A stretch of DNA of 33,847 nt, taken from NCBI GenBank assembly GCA_003248125.1, contig QJXZ01000138.1, positions 1-33,847 of the forward strand. Direction: 5' to 3'. The notes below the pieces were generated by a model. The model saw nothing but the letters and a program-made list of their open reading frames with translations, searched no databases and was not told the DNA's origin. The DNA comes from Gammaproteobacteria bacterium (GTDB taxonomy: Bacteria > Pseudomonadota > Gammaproteobacteria > Pseudomonadales > Azotimanducaceae). How positions within the stretch are numbered: the first letter of the stretch is position 1; every line of letters starts with the position of its first letter. This document shows positions 18,680 through 27,283 of the stretch, one piece after another. The position numbers were made by a program, and so were the translations under genes.

Positions 18680-19702
18680 GTGAACCTCGACGGCTGGCTC
18701 GCGGCGCGCCTCGGTCCAGAGCGCATCGTCGATTTCGGGGAACCCCTTGTCGGGATACGGGCCAGACGATGCCTGGTGCGCACGGATCGCCGTATCCTGA
18801 TCGTCAAGTGGTTCGACCACGACGATGAATTCGCTCGCCGTGAGATCGAGAGCTACCGGCAGCTCGCTGCCCGCAACGTCACTTGCGTCGCGCCGCTGGT
18901 CGCCATCGACGCGGCCCGCCGTGCGATCGTGCTCGAATCCCTGCAGCGTATGGATATGTTTGGGGCCCTGGCGACCTACCCGTCAGCGCAAGTGATGAAT
19001 GCGCTCGGCGATGCGATCGCCGAGCTGGTAGTCGCCACAACGCCGATGGATCTGGAGGAAGGCACTGCGCGTCGCGAGCGCGACGAACTCGAGAAACGCC
19101 TGCCGGCGGTCGAGCGACGCCTGCTGCAATTCGGCGTGGTGCTGGATGACGAGGAACGCGCGGCAATGCTGACCTGCTGCGACGTCCCGCTTACGCCGCC
19201 GATCGCGCTCACTCAAGGTGATCCCGCCCCGAGCAACGTGCTGTTCGAGTCGGGCAGCGCATGGCTCGTCGACTTCGAATATGGCGCGGCCCGGCATGCA
19301 TTGTTCGATCTGGCGCAATGGTTCATCCGTTGCCCATTGCCGCCCGCATGCTTTGCAGCACTTCGTGAACGCGTTCGCACGCGGCTCGTCAGTGCCGGCG
19401 TGTTCGCATCTATCCGCGAATTCGACCAGGCGCTGGCACGGAGCTGCACCCATGCCGCGCTGTACATGACGAGTTGGCTGCCCATCGACGCGGCGCTCGA
19501 TGGCGATCAACCGTGGGGCGGCGGCGATTGGACGGTTAGAGCGGCCCTGACGTGTACAGCCGGTCGAATGGCCGATGCGACCGTGCGTGGCCCGCTCGTC
19601 GGCGTATTCGATCGGCTACGTGCATCGCTCGCCGAACGTTGGTGCGAAGTCGGCACCGGCGAGATCGATTGGCAGTCACTCGTTCACTCCAACCGCCCGT
19701 AG
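18680..19702 (+). CDS. Aminoglycoside-phosphotransferase-like kinase
   Basis: A 340-residue protein of the APH / choline-kinase fold. The ATP-site lysine may be K43 (RILIVKWF). The catalytic loop is LTQGDPAPSNVLF, with D181 and N186, and the metal aspartate D198 in WLVDFEYG. The usual HGD motif reads QGD (Q179), which is a variation but keeps the aspartate. Such enzymes phosphorylate hydroxyl groups on small molecules. GTG 18680 is chosen over the in-frame upstream GTG 18614, because the extension lies inside the cupin gene. The gene overlaps the 3' end of the ABC-F gene by 19 bases in convergent orientation. Confidence 0.75.
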   Translation: MNLDGWLAARLGPERIVDFGEPLVGIRARRCLVRTDRRILIVKWFDHDDEFARREIESYRQLAARNVTCVAPLVAIDAARRAIVLESLQRMDMFGALATYPSAQVMNALGDAIAELVVATTPMDLEEGTARRERDELEKRLPAVERRLLQFGVVLDDEERAAMLTCCDVPLTPPIALTQGDPAPSNVLFESGSAWLVDFEYGAARHALFDLAQWFIRCPLPPACFAALRERVRTRLVSAGVFASIREFDQALARSCTHAALYMTSWLPIDAALDGDQPWGGGDWTVRAALTCTAGRMADATVRGPLVGVFDRLRASLAERWCEVGTGEIDWQSLVHSNRP

Positions 19703-21378
19703 AGCCTCTCAAGCTCTGCCGTCCACGCCGCTTGCAGGTTGGGCTTCTGGAACTTCTCCTTGCGCGCTCGATCCGCGGCGAGCAACGCTTCGAGCTCGAC
19801 AATCCGAGTCAGCACGTCATCGGCCTTCGTAGGCGGCCGGGACGCGCCATCGACAGCTGTCGGCGGTGACTCCGGCGCGGCGTTGTAGAATTCGTACGGA
19901 TCGCCGATCTCGATCAGCCGTCCGTCACGCACCCACAAAAAACGCTGGGCCACCGTATCGAGGAATTGCCGGTCGTGCGACGTGATCAATACCGCCGCAC
20001 CGCTTGCCACCAACTCCTGCTCGAGCTCGATTCGCCCTTGCATGTCGATGTGGTTGGTCGGCTCGTCGAGCACCAGAAAGTTCGGCCGCTGCAGCGACAA
20101 GGCCACGAATAGCACGCGCGCCCGTTCACCGCCCGACAATATCCGCATGGATTTGCCATGATCTCGGTAGGGAAAGCCGGCGCCGATCAATCGATTGCGC
20201 ACTTGATCGTCGGGAAGGGGCGAGCGCTCGATGAGGAACGCGGCCATGCTCGCATCGGAACTCGTCTCGTCCAGCTCTTGATCGTAGTAGCCCATGCGCG
20301 TCTGCTCGGAGACACGAACGCCCGGCACGGTTTCGCCGCGACATGCTCGGGTGAGCATGCGAATGAAGGACGACTTACCGGCGCCGTTGTGGCCGAGCAG
20401 CGCGAGGCGCTCTCCGGGCCTGATCAAAAGGAGGTCGATCGCGAACAGAGGCGCGCCGGGTTCGCCGCCGGGTGTGACCTCGAGTTGCTCTGCACGTACC
20501 ACCTCCTTACTGCGACTGCGGTCGAGCTCCACCTCGAGCTCGAGCGGTGAGCCACGCGTGACGAACGTTCGCTCCGACTCTAATCGCTCGATACGCTTCT
20601 CCATGCTCTTGGCACGCTTCGACAACGCTTCGTTGTCATAGATCTTTCCCCAGGTCGCAAGGCGTTTCGCGCTCATCTTCAAAGAACCAATCTTGCGGTC
20701 TTCGGCGGCGCGCGCCCGTGCCGCTGCTTCATCATGCTGCGCCAACGCGTCGGCCGCCTGCGAGTAGGGTAAATCGAACCGATAGAGCCGCGCGTCGCGA
20801 AGAATCGCGGTCGATCGCGTCACCGCATCCAGAAATGCGCGGTCATGCGACACCAACAGGAAAGCGCCACGATAAGATCCGAGATACCGTTCGAATATCT
20901 GTAGAGTGGCGAGATCGAGGTGGTTGGTCGGCTCGTCGAGCAATAGCAGATCGGGCTCACGCGCAACCGCGCGGGCGAACATCAACCGATTTTGCTGCCC
21001 GCCGGACAGCACACCGGCCGAAGTCTCGAGCTCCGCTCCGTGAAACCCAAGCTCGCCGAGCAACGCTTCGGCTTGCCATCGCGGAATCAACGAGTCTGTC
21101 TTCTGCTGGATGACCGCATCGACCAGGGACAGCTCGGCTACGGAGGTCGGCAGGAACTGCTCTACGCGACCAATGCGTGCCGCACGCGCGCGGGTGACCT
21201 CGCCAATATCGGCGGCACGATCGCCGCACGCGATATCCAACAGCGTCGACTTGCCACTGCCATTGTGGCCCACAAGACCGATACGGTCGCCGTCGGCAAT
21301 CGTGAGGTCGATACCGTCGAACAGCACCGCGTCTGCCGCGTGATGCGTGACCTTGAGCATTTGTAGTAGCGTCGCCAT
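19684..21378 (-). CDS. ABC-F family ATPase (ribosome-associated type)
   Basis: A 564-residue protein with two ABC domains and no membrane part. Domain 1: Walker A GHNGSGKST at 37-45, LSGGQQNRLMFARA, LDEPTNHLDLATL. A charged helical linker (about 206-270) holds KMSAKRLATWGKIYDNE and KSMEKRIERLE. Domain 2: Walker A GHNGAGKSS at 329-337, LSGGERARV, LDEPTNHIDM. A C-terminal coiled coil follows (about 520-564). ABC-F proteins act in the cytoplasm on the ribosome or its E site; Uup, YheS and EttA are relatives, and I cannot choose among them. ATG 21378 is used rather than GTG 21387 since the family begins at MATLLQM. Confidence 0.92.
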   Translation of the reverse strand: MATLLQMLKVTHHAADAVLFDGIDLTIADGDRIGLVGHNGSGKSTLLDIACGDRAADIGEVTRARAARIGRVEQFLPTSVAELSLVDAVIQQKTDSLIPRWQAEALLGELGFHGAELETSAGVLSGGQQNRLMFARAVAREPDLLLLDEPTNHLDLATLQIFERYLGSYRGAFLLVSHDRAFLDAVTRSTAILRDARLYRFDLPYSQAADALAQHDEAAARARAAEDRKIGSLKMSAKRLATWGKIYDNEALSKRAKSMEKRIERLESERTFVTRGSPLELEVELDRSRSKEVVRAEQLEVTPGGEPGAPLFAIDLLLIRPGERLALLGHNGAGKSSFIRMLTRACRGETVPGVRVSEQTRMGYYDQELDETSSDASMAAFLIERSPLPDDQVRNRLIGAGFPYRDHGKSMRILSGGERARVLFVALSLQRPNFLVLDEPTNHIDMQGRIELEQELVASGAAVLITSHDRQFLDTVAQRFLWVRDGRLIEIGDPYEFYNAAPESPPTAVDGASRPPTKADDVLTRIVELEALLAADRARKEKFQKPNLQAAWTAELERLYGRLE

Positions 21379-21420
21379 GCTTGGCACGTTAGCTTCGTAG
21401 GCAACGCAACCTCAAGACCC

Positions 21421-22188
21421 ATGTTCCCACTTCGCGACGAAAATCCCCGCGCGCACGCACCGATCGCGACGGTCGCGATCATCGCCGTCAACGTCGTCGC
21501 GTGGGTGGTCGTGCAGGGGCTCGGCACCGAACAAGCGCTCGCCACATCGATCTGCCGATTCGGACTGGTGCCAGGCGAAGTGCTCGGCACGGCACCCCCA
21601 GGTGCCAGTTTTCAGTTGACCCGCGAACTGGTGTGCGTGCTCGATGGTGGGGGCGGCTATTTCACGATCTTGTCGTCGATGTTCATGCACGGCAGCTGGC
21701 TACACATCGTGGGCAACATGTGGTTTTTATGGATCTTCGGCGACAACGTCGAAGATGCCATGGGTCCAGTGCGGTTCACGGTTTTCTACCTGATGTGCGG
21801 CCTCGGCGCCGCCGCCGCGCAGATGCTCACCGATACCTCGAGCACCGTTCCGATGGTTGGTGCCTCTGGTGCCATCGGTGGCGTCATGGGCGCCTATGCG
21901 TTGCTTTATCCACGTGCACACATCCACACATTCATCTTCTTGGGCTTCTACATGACCACCGTCGCGGTACCGGCGATCTTCATGCTCGGATACTGGTTCT
22001 TGTTGCAACTGCTCAGTGGCTTGCCGGCGCTGACCGGCGGCGGCCCGGGCGGCGGTGTTGCGTTCTGGGCGCACGTCGGCGGATTCCTCGTCGGTGTCGC
22101 TCTCGTGCTGCCATTCAGAAGTCGGCAACGACTCGCGCAGCACCGCGCACTCGGGGCCCGGCGCCTATCACGGCATCGATGGTTCTAA
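21421..22188 (+). CDS. Rhomboid family intramembrane serine protease
   Basis: A 255-residue membrane protease. The catalytic serine is S149 in the GASGAIGG motif and the histidine is H218 in WAHVGGFLVG. The conserved H95 and N99 in SWLHIVGNMWFLWIFGDNVE support it. Helices occur near residues 15-32, 93-108, 115-135, 145-165, 170-195 and 212-232. There is a long loop between helix 1 and 2 (about 35-88). It should cut single-span membrane proteins within the inner membrane. It stands alone between convergent and divergent neighbours; its substrate is unknown. A basic C-terminus (RLAQHRALGARRLSRHRWF) faces the cytoplasm. Confidence 0.93.
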   Translation: MFPLRDENPRAHAPIATVAIIAVNVVAWVVVQGLGTEQALATSICRFGLVPGEVLGTAPPGASFQLTRELVCVLDGGGGYFTILSSMFMHGSWLHIVGNMWFLWIFGDNVEDAMGPVRFTVFYLMCGLGAAAAQMLTDTSSTVPMVGASGAIGGVMGAYALLYPRAHIHTFIFLGFYMTTVAVPAIFMLGYWFLLQLLSGLPALTGGGPGGGVAFWAHVGGFLVGVALVLPFRSRQRLAQHRALGARRLSRHRWF

Positions 22189-22209
22189 CAGCCTTGCCGC
22201 CACTGGTGC

Positions 22210-24408
22210 CTACAGGGCATCGATCCAAGCACCGAGAACATCCACCGCGGTCTGATCGACCAAGTGACTCGCGATCGGCGGCATGCGATTGCCGTCGAGC
22301 GCCCGCACACGTTGCCAGAGCACGCTGGTTTCCTTGCTGCCGGCCGCAATGATTCTTGCATTGGCAATGCCGAGATCACCGGCTTGCGGTGCTGCACCGA
22401 CGGCGTTCATGGCATTCGTCGATGTATCGAAGCGCAAGTCGATATCCACGCCAGTGCTACCGCCGGGGCGATGGCATTGCGCGCAGTTCACGTCGAGGTA
22501 GGTACGCGCCCTCGCTGTAAGGCTCGCCCCGGCATCGTCGGGCGCAGTGAAAGACTGGTATTGGTCGACCGGAGAAATATCGGTGCTGAACAACGCAATA
22601 TGGTTGTACGTCCGCAGCTGGTTGTCGGTGGCCAGCGGAAATGCGAAGTCGCGATTGACCTGCCGTGTACGCACGCCGAGGGCAAAGCCCGCACCAGCGG
22701 TATGGCACTGCAGGCAGTCGGTGCGGCTCGGATAGTCGTACTGTTGCTGGCGCGCACCCACACCCGGAACTTGGATGGTGAGGATCTCGGTTTCGCGGGC
22801 AGCGAGCAGATCGGCATCGGTTTCCTGGCCATTCCAGCGGTAGGTGAAGCCAAACCACTCGTTCGACCCGCGCACCAGCACGCGCGTCTCCAACCGCCGC
22901 GCGGAGGCGGGGTTGCCCTCGGTCATCTCCATCTCGAAATGCTTGACGAACACCGTGCCAACCGGAAACACCCAATCACCTGCAGGACTAAACGTGATGC
23001 GCTGGCCCGCCGGCACCCGGAGCCAACGTCGTTTCAAGGCGCCGTCGGACCAGAATGGATGGTTAATGTCGTACTCGATGAGGCCGGAGACGGGTGCCAG
23101 ATTGGCGAGATCCGAAAACAATCCCGTGGCCGACAAGGTGGACGGTAGCGCGCCGCCGCCACCTGATTCGCTGAGTTCGTAGATGGTGCCGCTCTGTGTC
23201 GCCAAGTAGAGCTCGCCAGCATTCGTCTCGCCGAACGAAGTGGGGTTCGATGCCACGTCGAGCAGTTGGTTGCCGATCACCTGCGCACCGTTCCAGGTCA
23301 GCGCCCAGACGTTGCCCGATATGTAATCCGCGTATAGGTAGCGGCCGAACAACGAGGCCAATCGGCTACCTCGGTATACATAGCCACCGATCACCGCCGC
23401 ACCGTCGGTACGCGGGTAGTCGAGAACGGGCGGCGTGTGAGACGTGCCGCTCGCAAGCGCGACGCCACTGTTGAACAACAATGTGCCTTCGAAGCGACTC
23501 CAGCCGTAGTTGCCGCCGCTCGTCACGATGTCGATCTCTTCGCGGGCGTTTTGGCCGACGTCGCCGAGCCACAGATTGCCGTTCTGGCGATCGAAGGAAA
23601 ATCGGAAAGGATTGCGCAGTCCGAACGCCCAGATCTCGGGGAGCGCACCAGCGCGACCGATGAAAGGATTGGTCGGCGGCACGTCGTAGGCATCGGCCGG
23701 GTTCGAGGGATGCACGTCGATCCTGAGAATCGAGCCGTGCCACGTCGCCAGGTTTTGGCCGTTGCCATAGGTGTCACCGCCGCCGCCGCCATCTCCGAAA
23801 GCAACGTACAGGAGCCCGTCACCGCCGAACGCGAGCGCGCCACCGTTGTGATTGGCTGCTGGCTGCGGCAATTCGAGAATGGTCTTCTCGCTCGCGAGGC
23901 TGACGATGTCCGCGCCCGAATCCCACGTAAAACGAGCAATTCGCGAGGTGCCCGAGCCGCTCCTCGAGTAATGGACGTAGATGAATCGATTGGTCGCGAA
24001 GTCCGGATCGAAGGCGAGACCCAACAGGCCTTGCTCGCCGCTGAACTGTACCTGCCCCGAGAGATCGAGAACGAGTCGCCGTTGCGCGTTGGTCGCTATC
24101 GCCGATGGCGCAAATGCCCACAGTCGGCCGCCCTGCTCCATCACCACCAGCCGAGCGTCACCCGGGACCCCCGAAACGTAGATCGCCGCGCTGAACGAAA
24201 GATTCGGAAACGCAACATCGAGCGAAAACGTGCCTGGCTGTGGCGCCTGAGTAGGCAGGTTGACCGCCGCGACCGCGGGCCGCGTATCGAGTCCGAAGGG
24301 CATCCCCTGCGGTGGTGGAGGGAGCGGTTGCTGCGCCCCGCCCGTGCCACCGCCACCGCCGCATGACGCAACGGCCAGAAGCACCACGGCGAAGAGCAAT
24401 CGTTTCAT
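22210..24408 (-). CDS. Lipoprotein: PQQ sugar-dehydrogenase domain plus diheme cytochrome
   Basis: A 732-residue secreted fusion. Residues 1-16 form a lipoprotein signal, lipobox VASC, lipidated C16, followed by a Gly/Pro linker. Residues 60-415 form a six-bladed propeller of the glucose/sorbosone dehydrogenase family: H187 in NHNGG, GDGGGGGD near 206, RNPFRFSFD with R265-N266 and GDVGQ. Residues 425-732 carry two heme sites, C565-x2-C568-H569 and C642-x2-C645-H646, and a MPP (709-711) that can supply a distal Met; this half recalls the SO2930-type diheme family (TIGR03806). PQQ, Ca and heme binding are inferred. Start ATG 24408 has AAGGTGG upstream. It likely oxidises a sugar or alcohol at the outer membrane or periplasm and passes electrons to the heme part. 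Confidence 0.86.
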   Translation of the reverse strand: MKRLLFAVVLLAVASCGGGGGTGGAQQPLPPPPQGMPFGLDTRPAVAAVNLPTQAPQPGTFSLDVAFPNLSFSAAIYVSGVPGDARLVVMEQGGRLWAFAPSAIATNAQRRLVLDLSGQVQFSGEQGLLGLAFDPDFATNRFIYVHYSRSGSGTSRIARFTWDSGADIVSLASEKTILELPQPAANHNGGALAFGGDGLLYVAFGDGGGGGDTYGNGQNLATWHGSILRIDVHPSNPADAYDVPPTNPFIGRAGALPEIWAFGLRNPFRFSFDRQNGNLWLGDVGQNAREEIDIVTSGGNYGWSRFEGTLLFNSGVALASGTSHTPPVLDYPRTDGAAVIGGYVYRGSRLASLFGRYLYADYISGNVWALTWNGAQVIGNQLLDVASNPTSFGETNAGELYLATQSGTIYELSESGGGGALPSTLSATGLFSDLANLAPVSGLIEYDINHPFWSDGALKRRWLRVPAGQRITFSPAGDWVFPVGTVFVKHFEMEMTEGNPASARRLETRVLVRGSNEWFGFTYRWNGQETDADLLAARETEILTIQVPGVGARQQQYDYPSRTDCLQCHTAGAGFALGVRTRQVNRDFAFPLATDNQLRTYNHIALFSTDISPVDQYQSFTAPDDAGASLTARARTYLDVNCAQCHRPGGSTGVDIDLRFDTSTNAMNAVGAAPQAGDLGIANARIIAAGSKETSVLWQRVRALDGNRMPPIASHLVDQTAVDVLGAWIDAL

Positions 24409-24508
24409 CGCCCCACCTTGCTGGCGCCCCTCGATTCGGTCAACCTCTCGCCAAGTGAGCCCGCTCTTTCGTGGGCGCAGTCGAAACAACGCCAACGAGG
24501 GGAGGCCC
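24409..24508. promoter_or_regulatory. Divergent control region, PQQ lipoprotein / LLM oxidoreductase
   Basis: One hundred bases lie between the two outward-facing genes. The minus strand shows TTGACC, but the segment 17 bases on is not a -10 box. A weak dyad with GCCC and GGGC is present. No regulator site is recognisable. The Shine-Dalgarno of the plus-strand gene, GAGGGGAGG, ends four bases before ATG 24509 and is unusually strong. Confidence 0.35.
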
Positions 24509-25414
24509 ATGACGACCAGAATGCCCGCCATCAGCCTGGCCGCCGTACCCGGCCGCCGCACAGCAACCATCGAACTCGCAACCCAACTCGAGAAACGCGG
24601 CTTTCCGGGCATCTACTGTCCGAGCCTCGGCGACAACTTGGCCCTTTGCGAAGCCCTTGCGTTCGCCACCAACCAGATTCGCTTCGGTACCAGCATCACG
24701 CCGATCTACACGCGCCACGTGCAAGACTTTGCTCAGACAGCCGCCTTCATCAACGAAGTGTCGAACGGCCGCTTCGACTTTGGCATCGGCGTCAGTCACG
24801 CGCCCGCGATGGACCGGCTCGGCGTCAAACAAGGCAAGCCGCTCACCGACATGCGCAAGTTCGTGGCCGATCTGCGCGCCGTACCGCGCGTCGGCGACCT
24901 GCCTCGCATCGTGCTTGCCACCTTGCGCACCAAGATGATCCGGCTGGCCGAGGAGATCGGCGGCGGCATGGTGTTCGCGAACGGCGCGCGTTCGCACATG
25001 CGTGACTCGCTTGCAGTGCTGTCGGCATCGGCGCGCACGAACGACGAGTTTTTCATCGGCGACATGATTCCCACCTGCGTGAGCGACGATATCGAGGCGG
25101 CCAAGGCAGTCAATCGTCGCACGCTGACCAGTTACGCCATGCTGCCGAACTATCGAAACTACTGGAAGGAAGCGGGCTACGTCGACGAAATGGAAGCCGT
25201 GGAGAAAGCGATCGCGGCGAAGCAGTTCGACCGCGTCCCCGAATGCTTGTCCGATCGGTGGCTCGCAGACACCACTCTGTTCGGCACCGCCAAGCAAGTG
25301 CGAGACGGCATCGAGGCATGGTTCGAAGCCGGCATCAAGACACCCATCATCGTGCCGTCTTCGGCCGCAGGCGGACAGATGAAGGCCTTCGAAGAGTTTC
25401 TCGCTATCTGGTGA
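24509..25414 (+). CDS. LLM-class flavin-dependent oxidoreductase
   Basis: A 301-residue luciferase-like TIM-barrel protein. The N-terminus is MPAISLAAVPGRRTATIELATQ; then come ALCEALAFATNQIRFGTSITPIYTRHV, the typical strand pair INEVSNGRFDFGIGVSH, and a C-terminal LFGTAKQVRDGIEAWFEAGI that closes the barrel. Such enzymes use F420 or FMN to oxidise or oxygenate small molecules; the sequence alone does not decide the cofactor. The start ATG 24509 has the strong GAGGGGAGG. It overlaps the transporter by GTGA, so the two may serve one substrate. Confidence 0.87.
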   Translation: MTTRMPAISLAAVPGRRTATIELATQLEKRGFPGIYCPSLGDNLALCEALAFATNQIRFGTSITPIYTRHVQDFAQTAAFINEVSNGRFDFGIGVSHAPAMDRLGVKQGKPLTDMRKFVADLRAVPRVGDLPRIVLATLRTKMIRLAEEIGGGMVFANGARSHMRDSLAVLSASARTNDEFFIGDMIPTCVSDDIEAAKAVNRRTLTSYAMLPNYRNYWKEAGYVDEMEAVEKAIAAKQFDRVPECLSDRWLADTTLFGTAKQVRDGIEAWFEAGIKTPIIVPSSAAGGQMKAFEEFLAIW

Positions 25415-26904
25415 GCAATCCTGGCCCACCGGGAGCGTCCGCGGCAGCGCTGGCGCGGACGACGATCTACGCCCACGGCGCGCTCGGTTTGCCGTTGGCC
25501 GTGATCGGCTATCCACTCGCCATCTGGATTCCCGCGCACTATTCCGGTGGCCTCGGGCTCTCGCTCGCTGCGGTCGGCACGATCCTCATGCTCGCCCGCC
25601 TTACGGATGTAGTGACAGACCCACTCATGGGCGAGCTATCCGACCGATGGCGTACACGCTTCGGTCGCCGCAAGCCATGGCTCGTGCTCGGCACCCCGAT
25701 GATGATGGTCGGCATCTATTACCTCTTCATACCACCTGAGGGCATCGGCCTCGCGTATTTCCTGGTGTGGCTCACGCTCTTCTTCGTCGGCAGCACCATG
25801 ATTGCACTGCCGCATAGGGCGTGGGGGGCGGAGCTCTCCGGTGACTACCATGAGCGCAGCCGCGTCACCGCGGCGCGCGAGTTCTACTATCTGACGGGAC
25901 TGATGGTTGCGGCCGCAGTGCCGATGATCGTCGAGCTCATGGCCGATCACGGCGTCGGTGTCGGCGACGTATTCCGCGCGCTGTGGAAAGAAGCGTCCGG
26001 GGCGTTCACGGGTGCCATCCTCGATAAAACGCCGGTTGCACGTTCGACTTTGACCGGCCCCGTGCTCACCGGTCTCGCATGGGTGGTAATCGGCATGCTG
26101 CCAATTGCAACCATCATCGTCGTCACGATGGTGAAAGAGCCGCCGCCTGCGCTGCGGGAGCGAGTGCCCCTCAAGGAGGGACTGCGGCACCTGTGGCGAA
26201 ATGGTCCGATGAAGCGCGTGTTGCTGATTGCATTGTTAGTGCAGTTCGGCGAATCGTTCCGCAACGCTGTATCGCTGTTTTTCATCCGCGATATCGTTGG
26301 TATTCCCACGATCGGCGCCGCGTATTTCTTCTATTTCATTGCCGGTCTCGCGGCCATTCCGTTCTGGCTTTGGCTTGGACGCACCCTCGGCAAGCACCTG
26401 GCGTTCATGGGCACATTGATCCTCGTCGCCACGGTGTCCGGCGCCAATCTGCTGCTCGGCTACGGCGACTACCTGCCATTCTTCATACTCTTCATCATCA
26501 AGGGATTTTGCTTCGGCGGGCTGCAGTTCCTACCCGTTGCGATGCTTGCCGACGTGGTCGACGTCGACTCCGCGCGTTCCGGCGGACGGCGAGCTGGCAC
26601 GTACTTCGCGATCCTCGGCTTCTCCGAGAAGATCGCGATCGCCTTCGGTACGGGCATCTCGCTCAATATCGTCGGCCTGCTCGGCTTCGATCCGGCCGGG
26701 GGGCTCACTGCGAGTTCCAATATCGGTGTGCTGTCGTTGCGACTGGTCTACTGTCTTGGACCGATCGTTTTCTACGGGCTCGCGTTCAAGCTCATATGGT
26801 CCTATCCGCTGACGCCACTACGCCATGCGCGGCTCCGCGAGCGGCTCGAGCGCCGCGCAGCCCGACGACGCGCTATCAGCGCGGAGCAAACCGGAGCAGC
26901 GTGA
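25411..26904 (+). CDS. GPH-type cation symporter (MFS superfamily)
   Basis: A 497-residue transporter with about twelve membrane segments. The first half holds DVVTDPLMGELSDRWRTRFGRRKPW, the glycoside-pentoside-hexuronide family signature, and the second FLPVAMLADVVDVDSARSGGRRAG. A cytoplasmic central loop follows KEPPPALRERVPLKEGLRH. The family carries sugars, glycosides and related solutes with Na+ or H+. Lipid-degradation clusters also contain members, which I note because of the neighbouring genes. The start is GTG 25411 at the overlapping stop of the LLM gene. The gene overlaps the DUF35 gene by 29 bases in convergent orientation. Confidence 0.88.
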   Translation: MSNPGPPGASAAALARTTIYAHGALGLPLAVIGYPLAIWIPAHYSGGLGLSLAAVGTILMLARLTDVVTDPLMGELSDRWRTRFGRRKPWLVLGTPMMMVGIYYLFIPPEGIGLAYFLVWLTLFFVGSTMIALPHRAWGAELSGDYHERSRVTAAREFYYLTGLMVAAAVPMIVELMADHGVGVGDVFRALWKEASGAFTGAILDKTPVARSTLTGPVLTGLAWVVIGMLPIATIIVVTMVKEPPPALRERVPLKEGLRHLWRNGPMKRVLLIALLVQFGESFRNAVSLFFIRDIVGIPTIGAAYFFYFIAGLAAIPFWLWLGRTLGKHLAFMGTLILVATVSGANLLLGYGDYLPFFILFIIKGFCFGGLQFLPVAMLADVVDVDSARSGGRRAGTYFAILGFSEKIAIAFGTGISLNIVGLLGFDPAGGLTASSNIGVLSLRLVYCLGPIVFYGLAFKLIWSYPLTPLRHARLRERLERRAARRRAISAEQTGAA

Positions 26905-27283
26905 CACCGTCGGCGACACGATCGAAGTATGGTTCGAGCTGCATTCCAATTTCGATCGCCTTTTCCGTTACACGAACCAACGTAGAGGTCATCCGCACGC
27001 CTTCCTCGAGTTCGACGACGGCGAGGATCTGCGGTACTTCGTCGGCAAATTGCGGCGCGGTCGGCTGACGGGCAATCGTAAAGGTGTGCAACGTGGCCGC
27101 GCCCGAGACTTCGTGCCACTCGATATCGTCGGATAGGCAATGCGAACACCGACTGCGCGGATAGAAGATCCAGCCGCCACATGCATTGCAGCGTTGTAGT
27201 CGCACCACGCCATCGTTTAGCCCGTCCCAGAACGGCGCGCTCGTCGGTGTCGGCGTCGGTAACGGCTTGCTCAGGTCCATCAT
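26876..27283 (-). CDS. DUF35 zinc-ribbon OB-fold protein
   Basis: A 135-residue protein. The N-terminal helix (SAPFWDGLNDGVVRLQRC) leads to a zinc ribbon with four cysteines, C32, C35, C46 and C49, followed by an OB-fold beta barrel (residues 55-130: GAATLHTFTIARQPT, PQILAVVELEEGVRM). DUF35 proteins usually pair with thiolase-fold enzymes; the ChsH2 DUF35 domain partners with the steroid aldolase Ltp2 and stabilises it. Here the gene overlaps the thiolase-like gene by ATGA, strongly suggesting a complex. A second ATG (27280) is an equally possible start with slightly better Shine-Dalgarno spacing. Confidence 0.9.
   Translation of the reverse strand: MMDLSKPLPTPTPTSAPFWDGLNDGVVRLQRCNACGGWIFYPRSRCSHCLSDDIEWHEVSGAATLHTFTIARQPTAPQFADEVPQILAVVELEEGVRMTSTLVRVTEKAIEIGMQLEPYFDRVADGVTLLRFAPR

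Noticed and set aside
22264-24366. Two open frames of about 300 residues antisense to the PQQ lipoprotein
   Set aside because: The minus-strand protein has a signal peptide, heme motifs and PQQ-site residues; the plus frames show none and have shadow-like composition.
24440-25516. 358-residue open frame antisense to the LLM oxidoreductase
   Set aside because: It mirrors a well-supported gene, has no recognisable motifs, and high-GC DNA often leaves the antisense frame open.
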